A model generated the notes under the pieces. That model was not told the DNA's origin. It was given only the letters and a program-made list of their open reading frames with translations, and ran no database searches. A program made the position numbers and the translations under genes. Source: Candidatus Zixiibacteriota bacterium (lineage in GTDB: Bacteria; Zixibacteria; MSB-5A5; UBA10806). Taken from it: 57,193 nucleotides of DNA. How positions within the stretch are numbered: position 1 is the first letter of the stretch; each line of letters opens with the position of its first letter. The DNA is taken from positions 1 through 57,193 of the forward strand of contig JAHEDG010000015.1 in NCBI GenBank assembly GCA_024641335.1, given 5' to 3'. Below, piece by piece: positions 1 to 7,935 of this stretch.

Positions 1-2
1 GG

Positions 3-503
<501 letters not shown>

Positions 504-571
504 AAGGTTCAGGTTCGCCTGCTTCTTATTACGGAACACGGCGGCTGCCTTTTTATGGAGGAGGAATTAGT

Positions 572-2263
572 ATGGGCAAGACTCTCGCGGAAAAAATTCT
601 GGGCGGCCATGTTGGGCATGACGTTTCCGCCGGAGAGATCGTCATAGCCAACGTGGATTTATGCCTTTTTCAGGACGGTACTGGCCCTCTCGCGGTTCGT
701 CAGATTGAAAAATTGGGAGTTAAAAAGCTGGCTAATCCGGATAGAGTGGTGTTTTTTCTCGATCACTCGGCCCCGTCGTCACGCAAGGAAATTTCCAACG
801 ATCATATGTTTCTGAGGGAATTCGCCAAAAAAACAGGCGCCAGGGTTTCCGAAGTCGGAAAAGGGATTTGTCACGTGGTTATCAACGAGCAATATGTCAA
901 TCCGGGCGAAATCTTAATCGGGGCAGATAGCCATACCTGTACCGGCGGAGCGTTAGGATGCTTCGCCACAGGCATGGGATCGACTGATGTCGCTATCGGC
1001 ATGGCATTCGGCAAATCGTGGTTCAGAGTCCCGGAGACTTTTAAGGTTTATGTCACCGGGAAATTTCCTTTGGGAGTTTTTCCCAAGGATCTGATCCTGC
1101 ACCTGATAGGACTGATAGGCGCCGACGGAGCTACCTATAAATCACTGGAGTTCTGCGGTCCGACTATCGAAGCGATGGATATGGCTTCTCGTTTTACACT
1201 GTCCAATATGGCGGTCGAAGCCGGAGCCAAAGTAGGATTGATCGAATCCGACCAAACAACCCGCCGATACCTGGAATCCAGGGGGCGCGGCGATAAGTGG
1301 ATACCGCTGAAAGCGGATGCCGACGCCGCTTATGAACGGGTAATTGAGATAGATGTTTCCAAACTGACACCTGTTATCAGCTACCCTCATACAGTGGACA
1401 ATACTCATACGATCGATGAGGCCGCCGGTATCAAAATAAATCAGGTGTTTCTCGGTACCTGCACCAATTCTCGAATAGAGGATTGGGAAGTGGTGGCCAG
1501 AATGGTCAAAGGGAAAAAGATCGCCCCTGATATCAGATTTGTGGCTGTTCCCGGCTCGCTGGATGTTATGAAAGAGGCCATGGATAAGGGGTATTACCAG
1601 ACGCTGGTGGAATTCGGAGCGATAATGGTGGCTCCCGGCTGCGGTCCCTGTGTGGGTATCCATGCCGGAGTTCCTGGCGACGGCGAAGTGTGTCTGACTA
1701 CCCAGAACAGGAACTTTCAGGGAAGGATGGGTAATCCCGATGCCAGTATCTATCTGGGATCGCCCGCGGTTATAGCCGCTTCGGCCATCGAGGGTGTAAT
1801 AGCGGATCCCCGCAAATATTCCAAAGAACTCAAGATGGTGGGAAAAACACAAATCGTCGATACCGAATCGTTGAAAGCTATGGCGCATTCCGCCCAAAAA
1901 TCGGTGGAAAAATTGGCTGTGGATACGGCCGCGGTTATCGGACCCAAAGCCAGGGAAGCCTCGGACACCATGGAACGGATATCCCGCAAGGCCGCCGCCG
2001 AGTACGGTCCTAAAATTCGCAAAGCAGCCGAGGATTTCGAAAAGAATCTGGGCAGGTTAGCGGCCGATGTCAGTCGGTCGGTCAAGGCGGCACTTAAGAG
2101 TAGATCCAAAAAGACCCCGGCCTCGAAACCCGCGGCTAAAAAGACCGCGAATAAAACCGCCGCTAAACCGGGCGGCAAAACCGTCAAAAAAACAGTTGTT
2201 AAGGCCGCGAAGAAAAAGGCCGCGAAAAAGAAATCCACAACCAAGCGTTCGGGCAAAAGGTAG
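572..2263 (+). CDS. Aconitase/LeuC-family large subunit with histone-H1-like Lys/Ala tail
   Basis: Large subunit of a two-subunit hydro-lyase of the aconitase / 3-isopropylmalate dehydratase (LeuC, homoaconitase) family. The core (residues 1 to about 418) has the 4Fe-4S cysteines Cys297 (GTCTNSR) and Cys357/Cys360 (GCGPC) and the GADSHTC motif. LeuC-type large subunits usually end near 420 residues. Here about 145 residues follow: a charged, Ala-rich helical stretch (about 430-505), then a Lys/Ala/Thr-rich tail (about 505-563) resembling bacterial histone-H1-like proteins. The frame is uninterrupted and the small subunit starts 12 nt after the stop. A strong Shine-Dalgarno (GGAGGAGG) precedes ATG 572. 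Position between mdh and icd argues for aconitate hydratase rather than leucine biosynthesis; that is inference. The tail could bind nucleic acid or anionic surfaces. Confidence 0.93.
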   Translation: MGKTLAEKILGGHVGHDVSAGEIVIANVDLCLFQDGTGPLAVRQIEKLGVKKLANPDRVVFFLDHSAPSSRKEISNDHMFLREFAKKTGARVSEVGKGICHVVINEQYVNPGEILIGADSHTCTGGALGCFATGMGSTDVAIGMAFGKSWFRVPETFKVYVTGKFPLGVFPKDLILHLIGLIGADGATYKSLEFCGPTIEAMDMASRFTLSNMAVEAGAKVGLIESDQTTRRYLESRGRGDKWIPLKADADAAYERVIEIDVSKLTPVISYPHTVDNTHTIDEAAGIKINQVFLGTCTNSRIEDWEVVARMVKGKKIAPDIRFVAVPGSLDVMKEAMDKGYYQTLVEFGAIMVAPGCGPCVGIHAGVPGDGEVCLTTQNRNFQGRMGNPDASIYLGSPAVIAASAIEGVIADPRKYSKELKMVGKTQIVDTESLKAMAHSAQKSVEKLAVDTAAVIGPKAREASDTMERISRKAAAEYGPKIRKAAEDFEKNLGRLAADVSRSVKAALKSRSKKTPASKPAAKKTANKTAAKPGGKTVKKTVVKAAKKKAAKKKSTTKRSGKR

Positions 2264-2274
2264 GAGGCGAGTAT

Positions 2275-2772
2275 ATGCTTAAGGGAAAAGCCTGGAAATT
2301 CGGCGATGACATTTCAACCGATCATATCGCTCCCGGACGGTATTTTCACCTGCGTTCCAATCTTCCGGAGTTAGCGAAACATGTTTTGGAAGATGCCGAT
2401 ACCAAATTCGCTTCCAGCATGTCGCCCGGCGATTTTGTAGTGGGTGGAAGGAATTTCGGTCTGGGATCATCGAGGGAGCACGCTCCCACCATTATCAAAC
2501 TGGCCGGAGTATCCGCTGTTCTGGCCAAGTCGTTCGCCAGAATTTTCTTCCGTAACTCCATCAACGTCGGATTGCCGGTGCTGATTTGCGATACGGATAA
2601 GATAAGCGCCGGTGACGAGCTTGAAGTTGATCTGGAGCGCGGAGTAATCAGAGATGTGACCAACGGTCAGGAATTGACATTCAAACCTCTGCCATCGTCG
2701 ATGATCAAAATCCTGAACGACGGTGGGCTGGTGGCCCATATCCAGAAACATGGTGATTTCAAACTCGATTAG
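2275..2772 (+). CDS. Aconitase/LeuD-family small subunit
   Basis: Swivel-domain subunit that pairs with the LeuC-type subunit encoded just upstream. The 165-residue length fits LeuD/HacB-type small subunits. Visible hallmarks are the start WKFGDDISTDHIAPGRY and the substrate-loop motif NFGLGSSREHAP with the conserved Arg, followed by AKSFARIFFRNSINVGLP. The upstream stop codon TAG overlaps the Shine-Dalgarno (AGGAGG) of this gene, so the two subunits are probably translationally coupled. Together with mdh upstream and icd downstream it most likely acts as the TCA aconitase, converting citrate to isocitrate. Isopropylmalate or homocitrate specificity cannot be ruled out by eye. Confidence 0.94.
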   Translation: MLKGKAWKFGDDISTDHIAPGRYFHLRSNLPELAKHVLEDADTKFASSMSPGDFVVGGRNFGLGSSREHAPTIIKLAGVSAVLAKSFARIFFRNSINVGLPVLICDTDKISAGDELEVDLERGVIRDVTNGQELTFKPLPSSMIKILNDGGLVAHIQKHGDFKLD

Positions 2773-2793
2773 TGTTTCTTGAATGGGAGGATC

Positions 2794-2979
2794 ATGAGCA
2801 GGAAATATTCAGGTGTAGTTTGGGGGCTGGCCTTTATCCTGGTCGGCGCCATGATGCTGTTAGACAGACTCGGGATTATCTATTTTGATTTCGGTCATTT
2901 CATAGGCACCTGGTGGCCATTGATCCTGGTGATCATCGGAATCGGCATGATACTCGACAGCGGTCCCCGGCGCCGTTAA
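2794..2979 (+). CDS. Small two-helix membrane protein, LiaI/LiaF-TM-like
   Basis: A 61-residue membrane protein with two hydrophobic helices, GVVWGLAFILVGAMMLLDRL and WWPLILVIIGIGMIL, separated by a short aromatic loop. This is the pattern of the LiaI/LiaF-like transmembrane domain (DUF5668 type). ATG 2794 is chosen because GGGAGG lies at 2785-2790 immediately upstream; an in-frame TTG at 2779 has no ribosome site. It sits 21 nt after the aconitase small subunit and 22 nt before another protein with the same membrane domain, so all are probably co-transcribed. The family is linked to cell-envelope stress sensing in Firmicutes, but the role here is unknown. Confidence 0.8.
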   Translation: MSRKYSGVVWGLAFILVGAMMLLDRLGIIYFDFGHFIGTWWPLILVIIGIGMILDSGPRRR

Positions 2980-3001
2980 CCGGCGAAGGAAATGGGGTTC
3001 T

Positions 3002-3556
3002 ATGAGGAGAATTGACTGCAGAAAACTGACGGGCTGGGCTATTTTAGCCCTTGGCCTGCTCTCCCTGCTGGATAATTTCATCGGATTCGATTTCTGGAGT
3101 ATTATCTGGAAACTCTGGCCGCTGATTCTGATACTCCTCGGATTGTATATCCTGGTAGGCAGAGGACAATTCGGCAGTGATTCGTCAGCCGAAAATAAAT
3201 TCATCGGCGATCTGAAAATAAATTACGCCGGCCGGCAGATAGGTGATAGCCGATCCTCGATCTTTATGGGCGAGTTATCCATAGATTTGGCCGGAAGCGT
3301 TCTGAGGAATGGCCTGAACAGGCTGGAGATTTCATTCGGTATGGGGGATGTCGATATCAGCGTCCCGCGGGACTTCATTATCAGGGTGACCGCCAGATCC
3401 ATTGCCGGAGATTTGAAGTATGATAGCCAGAAAAGCGAGGGCTTTTTCCCCAAATTAGAATATTCTGATGATGGCTACGAATCGTCGGAGCGAAAATTGC
3501 ATATTGATGTTAGCGGTCTTTTTGGTGAACTATCGGTCAGGAAAATTCCCGGCTGA
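3002..3556 (+). CDS. LiaF-like membrane protein with C-terminal beta domain
   Basis: A 184-residue protein. The N-terminal part (about 1-55) repeats the two-helix LiaI/LiaF-like membrane domain seen in the preceding gene (LTGWAILALGLLSLLDN, WPLILILLGLYILV). The C-terminal part (about 70-184) is beta-rich, with FMGELSIDLAG, LEISFGMGDVDISVPRDF and a final GLFGELSVRKI, matching the LiaF C-terminal (cell-wall-active antibiotics response) domain. In Bacillus LiaF restrains an envelope-stress two-component system; no sensor kinase or regulator is encoded nearby, so that role is not supported here. It lies between the aconitase and icd genes in the same direction. Family call is good, function unknown. 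Confidence 0.8.
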   Translation: MRRIDCRKLTGWAILALGLLSLLDNFIGFDFWSIIWKLWPLILILLGLYILVGRGQFGSDSSAENKFIGDLKINYAGRQIGDSRSSIFMGELSIDLAGSVLRNGLNRLEISFGMGDVDISVPRDFIIRVTARSIAGDLKYDSQKSEGFFPKLEYSDDGYESSERKLHIDVSGLFGELSVRKIPG

Positions 3557-3595
3557 TTTTGATGCTTATTCAGATGTATTCAGGAGGAAACTGAA

Positions 3596-4837
3596 GTGAA
3601 GTTTAAAAAGATAGCCCCCCCTTCGGATGGGAAACCTATTACCGTTGTAAATAAAAAACTGAAAGTACCGGACAATCCCATAATTCCTGTTATCGAAGGC
3701 GACGGTATCGGACGGGACATCATGAAAGCGACACGGCGGGTTATCGATGCCGCGGTCGAGAAGACATACGGCGGCAAGAAACGGATCGCCTGGTTCGATA
3801 TTTACGCCGGCGAAGCCGCCCGGGAGAAATACGGCGAGTGGCTTCCGAAAGATACGTTAAGCGCCATCAAAACTTATATCGTCGCTCTTAAGGGCCCCTT
3901 GACCACCCCGGTCGGCGGCGGTTTCCGGTCTCTCAATGTCGCCTTGCGGCAGCTATTGAATCTCTACGCCTGTGTCCGCCCGGTAAGATATTTCGACGGT
4001 GTCCCCGCACCTGTAAAAACGCCGGAGAAAATGGACGTGGTGATTTACAGGGAAAACACTGAGGACGTTTACGCCGGAATCGAATGGGCCAAAGGCACCA
4101 AGGATGTCAAAAAGGTCATCAATTTCCTGAATAAGACCATGAAGACCAAGATCCGATCCGATTCGGGAATAGGGATCAAGCCTATATCGGTGACCGGCAC
4201 CACTCGTCTGGTCCGCAAAGCAATTCAGCATGCCATAGATAACAATCTGCCTTCGGTTACCCTGGTGCATAAAGGGAATATCATGAAATACACCGAGGGA
4301 GCCTTCCGCGATTGGGGATACGCCCTGGCCAAAAAAGAATTCGGGGCCAAAACCATCACCGAGGACGAACTCTGGAGCAAATATGACGGCAAGCAGCCTC
4401 AAGGGAAGATTGTCATAAAAGACAGGATCGCCGATTCGATGTTCCAGCAGATCCTGACCCGCACCGACGAGTACGACGTGATAGCCACTCCCAACTTAAA
4501 CGGCGATTATCTCTCCGATGCCTGCGCGGCCCAAGTCGGCGGGTTGGGGATGGCTCCAGGCGCCAATATCGGGGATTTCGTCGGGCTGTTCGAGGCCACG
4601 CACGGCACCGCGCCCAAGTACGCCGATAAGGATATGGTCAATCCAGGATCGCTTATTTTATCGGCGGTGATGATGCTGCAGTATTTGGGTTGGAAAGAAG
4701 CGGCCGACGCGGTGGAGCGCGCGATGGAGAAGACGATCTTGCAGAAGACGGTCACCTACGATCTGGAACGTCAGATGGAAGGGGCGACCAAGGTTTCGAC
4801 ATCGCAATACGGGACGCATATCATCGCGAATTTGTAG
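3596..4837 (+). CDS. icd: NADP-dependent isocitrate dehydrogenase
   Basis: Oxidative decarboxylation of isocitrate to 2-oxoglutarate in the TCA cycle. The 413-residue length is close to E. coli Icd. Visible motifs include [11 protein letters not shown], the substrate-binding loop [15 protein letters not shown] with the Ser that is the regulatory phosphorylation site in E. coli, [32 protein letters not shown] and [11 protein letters not shown]. The Lys-Tyr pair in [11 protein letters not shown] marks NADP rather than NAD use in this family. The start is GTG 3596 with AGGAGG at 3582-3587. It closes the mdh-aconitase-icd cluster. A GTAG-type hairpin just downstream may also serve as its transcription end. 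Confidence 0.97.
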   Translation: MKFKKIAPPSDGKPITVVNKKLKVPDNPIIPVIEGDGIGRDIMKATRRVIDAAVEKTYGGKKRIAWFDIYAGEAAREKYGEWLPKDTLSAIKTYIVALKGPLTTPVGGGFRSLNVALRQLLNLYACVRPVRYFDGVPAPVKTPEKMDVVIYRENTEDVYAGIEWAKGTKDVKKVINFLNKTMKTKIRSDSGIGIKPISVTGTTRLVRKAIQHAIDNNLPSVTLVHKGNIMKYTEGAFRDWGYALAKKEFGAKTITEDELWSKYDGKQPQGKIVIKDRIADSMFQQILTRTDEYDVIATPNLNGDYLSDACAAQVGGLGMAPGANIGDFVGLFEATHGTAPKYADKDMVNPGSLILSAVMMLQYLGWKEAADAVERAMEKTILQKTVTYDLERQMEGATKVSTSQYGTHIIANL

Positions 4838-4853
4838 TAAGAGAATGTGACAG

Positions 4854-4880
4854 GTGTCGGGTCGGGTGACCCGACACTAC
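4854..4880 (-). repeat. REP-like GTAG hairpin (single unit)
   Basis: A perfect 9-bp stem (GTGTCGGGT / ACCCGACAC) with a 6-nt loop lies at 4854-4877. On the minus strand it is immediately preceded by the tetranucleotide GTAG (CTAC at 4877-4880 on the plus strand). GTAG plus hairpin is the architecture of bacterial REP elements mobilised by TnpA-REP/RAYT transposases. The hairpin lies between the convergent ends of icd and the LVIVD gene and is followed by TTTTAT, so it could also work as a terminator for icd. Confidence 0.55.
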
Positions 4881-4903
4881 TTTTATAGCGCTGACGTTGC
4901 TGC

Positions 4904-5974
4904 TTAATGCTGGTATCCAAATATTATAAGACTGTCGGCTCCGATGAATATAATATCCTGTTGAACGAAGATCGTGCGAGGCCTATTCCCCAGCTTAAAT
5001 TTGCATACGCTTTTAGGCGCTTTCGGATCTTCGCAATTTATTATTTCGATTCCATCAAAATTGGGATAGCTTTCAATTATAAATACTTTTCCATCTGACA
5101 GATAAAAGTCGACAGGAGAACCCGGCGTATTCAAATGCGAAATTAAGAGGGGATTCGAAATGGTAGAAATATCGAATATTCTTAATCCGTCGTTAAAACC
5201 GGCGACATATAAATAATCGTCGCTTATCATCAAACGGTCCCAGGGAAGCAGTGAATCGTAGTGAGACACTTCAAATGGTTTTGCGGGATTTGAAATATCT
5301 ACAGTCACCAATTCGCAATACTCCTCACTATAATAGCAATGCAAAGACAATGCGTAATCGTCTTTTATGCCGATACTCGTACTATAATGCAAGGGCTCGT
5401 AATTGCCCGAGAAGAATGGAGCAGAAACATCTTTTACATTAATTATGGATAGGGACATTTTATCAACCAAATAGACGAAATCGCCCGAGATCTCCAGGTC
5501 CATAGGCTGGAAGTCTCCCATTAAGCCCGATAATTTTGAGGGCGAGCGGGGATCTGCTATGTCGACTATTTGGAGTCCTGAATCTATTGAGGCAATGTAC
5601 GCAATTCGATCTTTAATTATCACCTCTACCGCTTTCCCGAGGTTTGTCAAACGCCCGACGAGCTTTAAATCATTAAGATCAGTAATGTCGATTATTTGAA
5701 GCCCGGAATCGCCGTCAGCCACATAGCAATGATTATCTTCGACATAAAACGCTGACGCCAATGATGGTAGTTGGATGCTATTTATTCTAATAATATTTAT
5801 AGCATCTTGTCCTTTATTCTTCTCCTGGGTATTTGCCGAAAAGCCGACAAGAAGCATGGCGAGGATGAACATTGCCGCTTTATTTATCTTATTTCTTTTG
5901 CCTTCAGGTTGCCTGCCCTGACAGTTTCTTTGGGAAATCTCTCGCTCATGTAATATATTGTTGCACGTCTCCAT
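4904..5974 (-). CDS. Secreted LVIVD-repeat beta-propeller protein
   Basis: A 356-residue protein with repeated blades of the type GLQIIDITDL, GLQIVDIADP, LSIINVKDV, LVTVDISNP and GLRIFDISTI, the LVIVD repeat that builds a beta-propeller. Ligand and role are unknown. A hydrophobic signal segment (MFILAMLLVGFSA, from residue 35) shows export. The long basic region before it makes the start uncertain: ATG 5974 is the first codon after a promoter-like sequence (5989-6018), and Met35 (nt 5872) is the alternative; neither has a good Shine-Dalgarno. No T9SS sorting domain is visible. The gene is visibly richer in A and T than its neighbours and is flanked on both sides by GTAG-hairpin elements, so it may be a recent insertion. 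Confidence 0.82.
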   Translation of the reverse strand: METCNNILHEREISQRNCQGRQPEGKRNKINKAAMFILAMLLVGFSANTQEKNKGQDAINIIRINSIQLPSLASAFYVEDNHCYVADGDSGLQIIDITDLNDLKLVGRLTNLGKAVEVIIKDRIAYIASIDSGLQIVDIADPRSPSKLSGLMGDFQPMDLEISGDFVYLVDKMSLSIINVKDVSAPFFSGNYEPLHYSTSIGIKDDYALSLHCYYSEEYCELVTVDISNPAKPFEVSHYDSLLPWDRLMISDDYLYVAGFNDGLRIFDISTISNPLLISHLNTPGSPVDFYLSDGKVFIIESYPNFDGIEIINCEDPKAPKSVCKFKLGNRPRTIFVQQDIIFIGADSLIIFGYQH

Positions 5975-5988
5975 ATCAACTGCTGGTT

Positions 5989-6018
5989 ATAATAAGGGGC
6001 AGCAGGAGGGGGCGTCAA
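5989..6018 (-). promoter_or_regulatory. Possible sigma70-type promoter for the LVIVD gene
   Basis: On the minus strand, TTGACG (6018-6013) is followed by an 18-nt spacer and TATTAT (5994-5989). The predicted transcription start lies only a few nucleotides before ATG 5974, giving a very short leader. Call is by pattern only. Confidence 0.4.
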
Positions 6019-6052
6019 GTTAAATCAAGGCACACCTATGGAATCAAGGTTG

Positions 6053-6119
6053 GTAGGTCGAAACCTTTGCGGTTTCGACAATACTATATAATGTCGAAAG
6101 GGCGAGCCTTTCGACCTAC
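6053..6119. repeat. Inverted pair of GTAG hairpins (BIME-like element)
   Basis: Two hairpins face each other. The first is GTAG at 6053 followed by GTCGAAACC-TTTGC-GGTTTCGAC (9-bp stem, 5-nt loop, 6057-6079). The second is GTCGAAAGG-GCGAG-CCTTTCGAC (6093-6115) followed by CTAC (6116-6119), i.e. GTAG plus hairpin on the other strand. The outer ends GTAGGTCGAAA and TTTCGACCTAC form an 11-bp perfect inverted repeat. A 13-nt AT-rich spacer separates the hairpins. This is the head-to-tail-inverted REP pair layout known as a BIME. No transposase gene is in the window. Confidence 0.65.
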
Positions 6120-6134
6120 TATCACATATAAAGT

Positions 6135-6153
6135 GTCAGAAGTAACTTCTGAC
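6135..6153. repeat. Short perfect palindrome
   Basis: GTCAGAAGT and ACTTCTGAC form 9-bp arms around a single central A. It lies 15 nt after the paired GTAG hairpins and lacks a GTAG foot. It could be a further interspersed repeat family or a protein-binding site. Confidence 0.45.
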
Positions 6154-6175
6154 GCCACGGTTAGATACGATCGTA

Positions 6176-6208
6176 CAAAAAGGCCCCCCGCGTCGCCGCG
6201 GAGAGCCT
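6176..6208 (-). terminator. Rho-independent terminator of the anchor-V gene
   Basis: Read on the minus strand, AGGCTCTCCGCG and CGCGGGGGGCCT pair over 12 bp (two G-U pairs) around a GCGA loop, followed by TTTTTGT. It lies 30 nt after the stop codon of the minus-strand gene at 6239-7042. Confidence 0.85.
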
Positions 6209-6238
6209 CATTTAACCTATCGGAGAGAATAGGGAGTC

Positions 6239-7042
6239 TTACCGCAAAAGCATCATTTTCTTGGTGATATTTCCGCCATCCGATGTAAGCCGATAGAAAT
6301 ATATGCCTGTAGGTAATGCCCTGCCGTAGATGTCGGTGCCGTCCCAGCGGATATTAATCGTGCCTGGCTGAGAAATGAACTGACCCCAGCCGAAAACCAT
6401 ATGTCCGAGGATATTGGTGATGATAAAATCGACTCTCCTCGGCCTGTCAATTTCGATTTCCACCATAGTCTGGTTGTTGAACGGATTGGGATAATTCTGC
6501 TTCAACGCGAATTGGACAGGGGCACCGGGGATATAATCGATCCCGGTAACAGCGTCGCGCGAAATCAAGACTATCTGCGTATCGGCTCCAAACGATCTGA
6601 CCCCCTGCAGGCCGGCCCAATAGAGCCTGACTTCACCGGTGCCTGAATCGGGCGCTGTCCAGACGAAAGTGCCCGAATCGGTATCGGCCGTCGACCATCT
6701 GACTCCGTTCGTCTCATTGGAGATTTCGTAAATTTCTGTTCCATCGCCCGGCGATATGGTACCGCCGTTTTCCGATCCCGCGCTAATCCTGACCGAGGCG
6801 TTGAACTGGTTGATGGGCGAATCCGAAACATGGTTGACCATGATCGTATACTGGTTTCCAGGCTCATAAATTTCGGGGAACCCTGTCACAGTTACGCTGG
6901 GTGTAAAACTATATTGCGAGTGGCAGGACGCAGTACAGCTTCCGTTGGACCCGGGAGCGCCCGAATAACCTCTGTAAGTCGTATGTGCCGCCGTCATGCC
7001 TGGCAAACTTATTATTATTAAAAGAGTTATGAGTATTCTCAT
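6239..7042 (-). CDS. Secreted anchor-V-type protein with CX3CH motif and T9SS sorting domain
   Basis: A 267-residue exported protein. Residues 1-19 form a signal peptide (MRILITLLIIISLPGMTAA). Residues 20-165 match the choice-of-anchor-V/Reelin-like family: a GYSGAPG segment, then Cys36-X3-Cys40-His41, followed by a beta domain. The family usually has a CXXCH haem site; here three residues separate the cysteines. The C-terminal 85 residues carry NYPNPFN (183-189), GTDIYGRALPTGIYFYRL and a KKMMLLR end, the T9SS type A sorting domain, so the protein should cross the outer membrane and be anchored by the PorU/PorV system. The start has GGAGGAAG upstream. The gene stands alone with its own terminator. 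Confidence 0.85.
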   Translation of the reverse strand: MRILITLLIIISLPGMTAAHTTYRGYSGAPGSNGSCTASCHSQYSFTPSVTVTGFPEIYEPGNQYTIMVNHVSDSPINQFNASVRISAGSENGGTISPGDGTEIYEISNETNGVRWSTADTDSGTFVWTAPDSGTGEVRLYWAGLQGVRSFGADTQIVLISRDAVTGIDYIPGAPVQFALKQNYPNPFNNQTMVEIEIDRPRRVDFIITNILGHMVFGWGQFISQPGTINIRWDGTDIYGRALPTGIYFYRLTSDGGNITKKMMLLR

Positions 7043-7354
7043 AAGCTTCCTCCAGAATAAATTTGAGCCCTTTAAAATTCCCCTTCTTTATATAGCATAT
7101 CGGCTCGGCGGGGGACGGCTTGATAAAATTCATTGCTCTAAGCGACCTTTTCTGATAAGATTAATGTTGTTTGCGGCTCGGACCGGGGATAATAGCGGAC
7201 GGAGGACCGTTATAAAAACAGATAATTGTTGAATGTACCCGATCGAGCGATGGAACTTCGGGATATTTGATTCCCGCTTTGTAGGATAATAAGTGAAAAA
7301 TGGCGGGAAGTTAAGTCGGATAATAAAAAAGAAAGATAAAGATAAGGAGTATTT
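7043..7354. other. 312-nt intergenic region between divergent genes
   Basis: Separates the minus-strand anchor-V gene from the plus-strand H1-like gene, so it should hold both promoters. A TATATAAAG box (around 7086-7094, minus strand) lies about 45 nt before the anchor-V start but lacks a convincing -35. An AAGGAG ribosome site at 7343-7348 serves the H1-like gene, preceded by a purine-rich tract. No tRNA, small ORF or convincing structured RNA was recognised. Confidence 0.6.
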
Positions 7355-7867
7355 ATGCCGGCTAAGAAAAAAGCCATAGCGAAGAAAACCGCGAAAAAGG
7401 CGCCTAAAAAAACAGCGAAGAAAGCTGCCGCGAAAAAAGCTACAGCGAAGAAATCTACCGCGAAAAAAGCCGTAGCCAAAAAAGCGGTGAAAAAAACAGC
7501 CGCGAAAAAGGTTGTTAAGAAAAAATCGTCCCCGAAGAAAAAAACTGCGATAGTCGAAACGAAAAAAACATTTCCCGTGGAAACTCAACCGAAAATTCAG
7601 GCCGCCATTCAGGCGCCTCCGCCCGCGCCGGCCATGGAGAAAAAGCCGGAGGAACCGAAAAGAGAAAAGCTCGGAGTTCCCTGCGATCATTGCGACGCTA
7701 CCGGTATTTGCGCCGCCGGAGAACCGTACGATAAAACCCATGGTCAGGCGTTCGGAACCAAACCGAGGATAACCTCCTGTATGGAATGCCTGTTAAAAAC
7801 CGGGGAACATAAAAACTCCAAAAAGCTCGTGAACTGTAGAATCTGCGGCGGTGATGGAATAATGTAG
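7355..7867 (+). CDS. Histone-H1-like Lys/Ala repeat protein with C-terminal zinc finger
   Basis: A 170-residue protein in two parts. Residues 1-70 are AAKKxxAKK-type repeats of the bacterial histone-H1/AlgP-like kind, expected to bind DNA non-specifically. A Pro/Glu-rich linker (about 70-105) leads to a Cys-rich domain with Cys110/113, Cys119, Cys142/145 and Cys161/164: three CXXC pairs plus one extra Cys, with DnaJ-like surroundings (CDHCDATGIC, CRICGGDGIM). This should bind one or two zinc ions. AAGGAG precedes the ATG by 7 nt. The protein probably acts on the nucleoid; a role in RNA binding is also possible. The same Lys/Ala composition appears in the tail of the aconitase large subunit in this window. 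Confidence 0.82.
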   Translation: MPAKKKAIAKKTAKKAPKKTAKKAAAKKATAKKSTAKKAVAKKAVKKTAAKKVVKKKSSPKKKTAIVETKKTFPVETQPKIQAAIQAPPPAPAMEKKPEEPKREKLGVPCDHCDATGICAAGEPYDKTHGQAFGTKPRITSCMECLLKTGEHKNSKKLVNCRICGGDGIM

Positions 7868-7935
7868 ATCGTCCCGATTCAGCCATCTTTAATTAGCGAA
7901 AACGGACAGTCAAGACAATACGATCTACCTTTTTT
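7864..7935 (+). terminator. Inverted repeat plus T-tract after the H1-like gene
   Basis: GTAGATCGT (7864-7872, overlapping the stop codon) and ACGATCTAC (7920-7928) are perfect 9-bp complements 47 nt apart, followed by CTTTTTTC. If the arms pair they form a terminator-like stem with a long loop. The wide loop makes the call weak. Confidence 0.35.

Noticed and set aside
1142-1897. Long minus-strand open frame inside the aconitase gene
   Set aside because: Lies wholly within a recognised gene; product has no motif or signal. It is an antisense shadow.
4838-4903. 4854-4877 hairpin as only a terminator
   Set aside because: It could terminate icd, but the GTAG foot shared with the hairpins at 6053-6119 makes an interspersed repeat the better description; both roles may apply.
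5872-6267. Plus-strand open frame over the GTAG-hairpin region
   Set aside because: It runs through palindromes, a terminator and the ends of two minus-strand genes; low-information product.
7130-7741. Open frame on the minus strand opposite the H1-like gene
   Set aside because: The Phe/Arg-rich product is the mirror of the Lys/Ala repeat codons (AAG/AAA read as CTT/TTT). No ribosome site, and the plus-strand gene is well supported.
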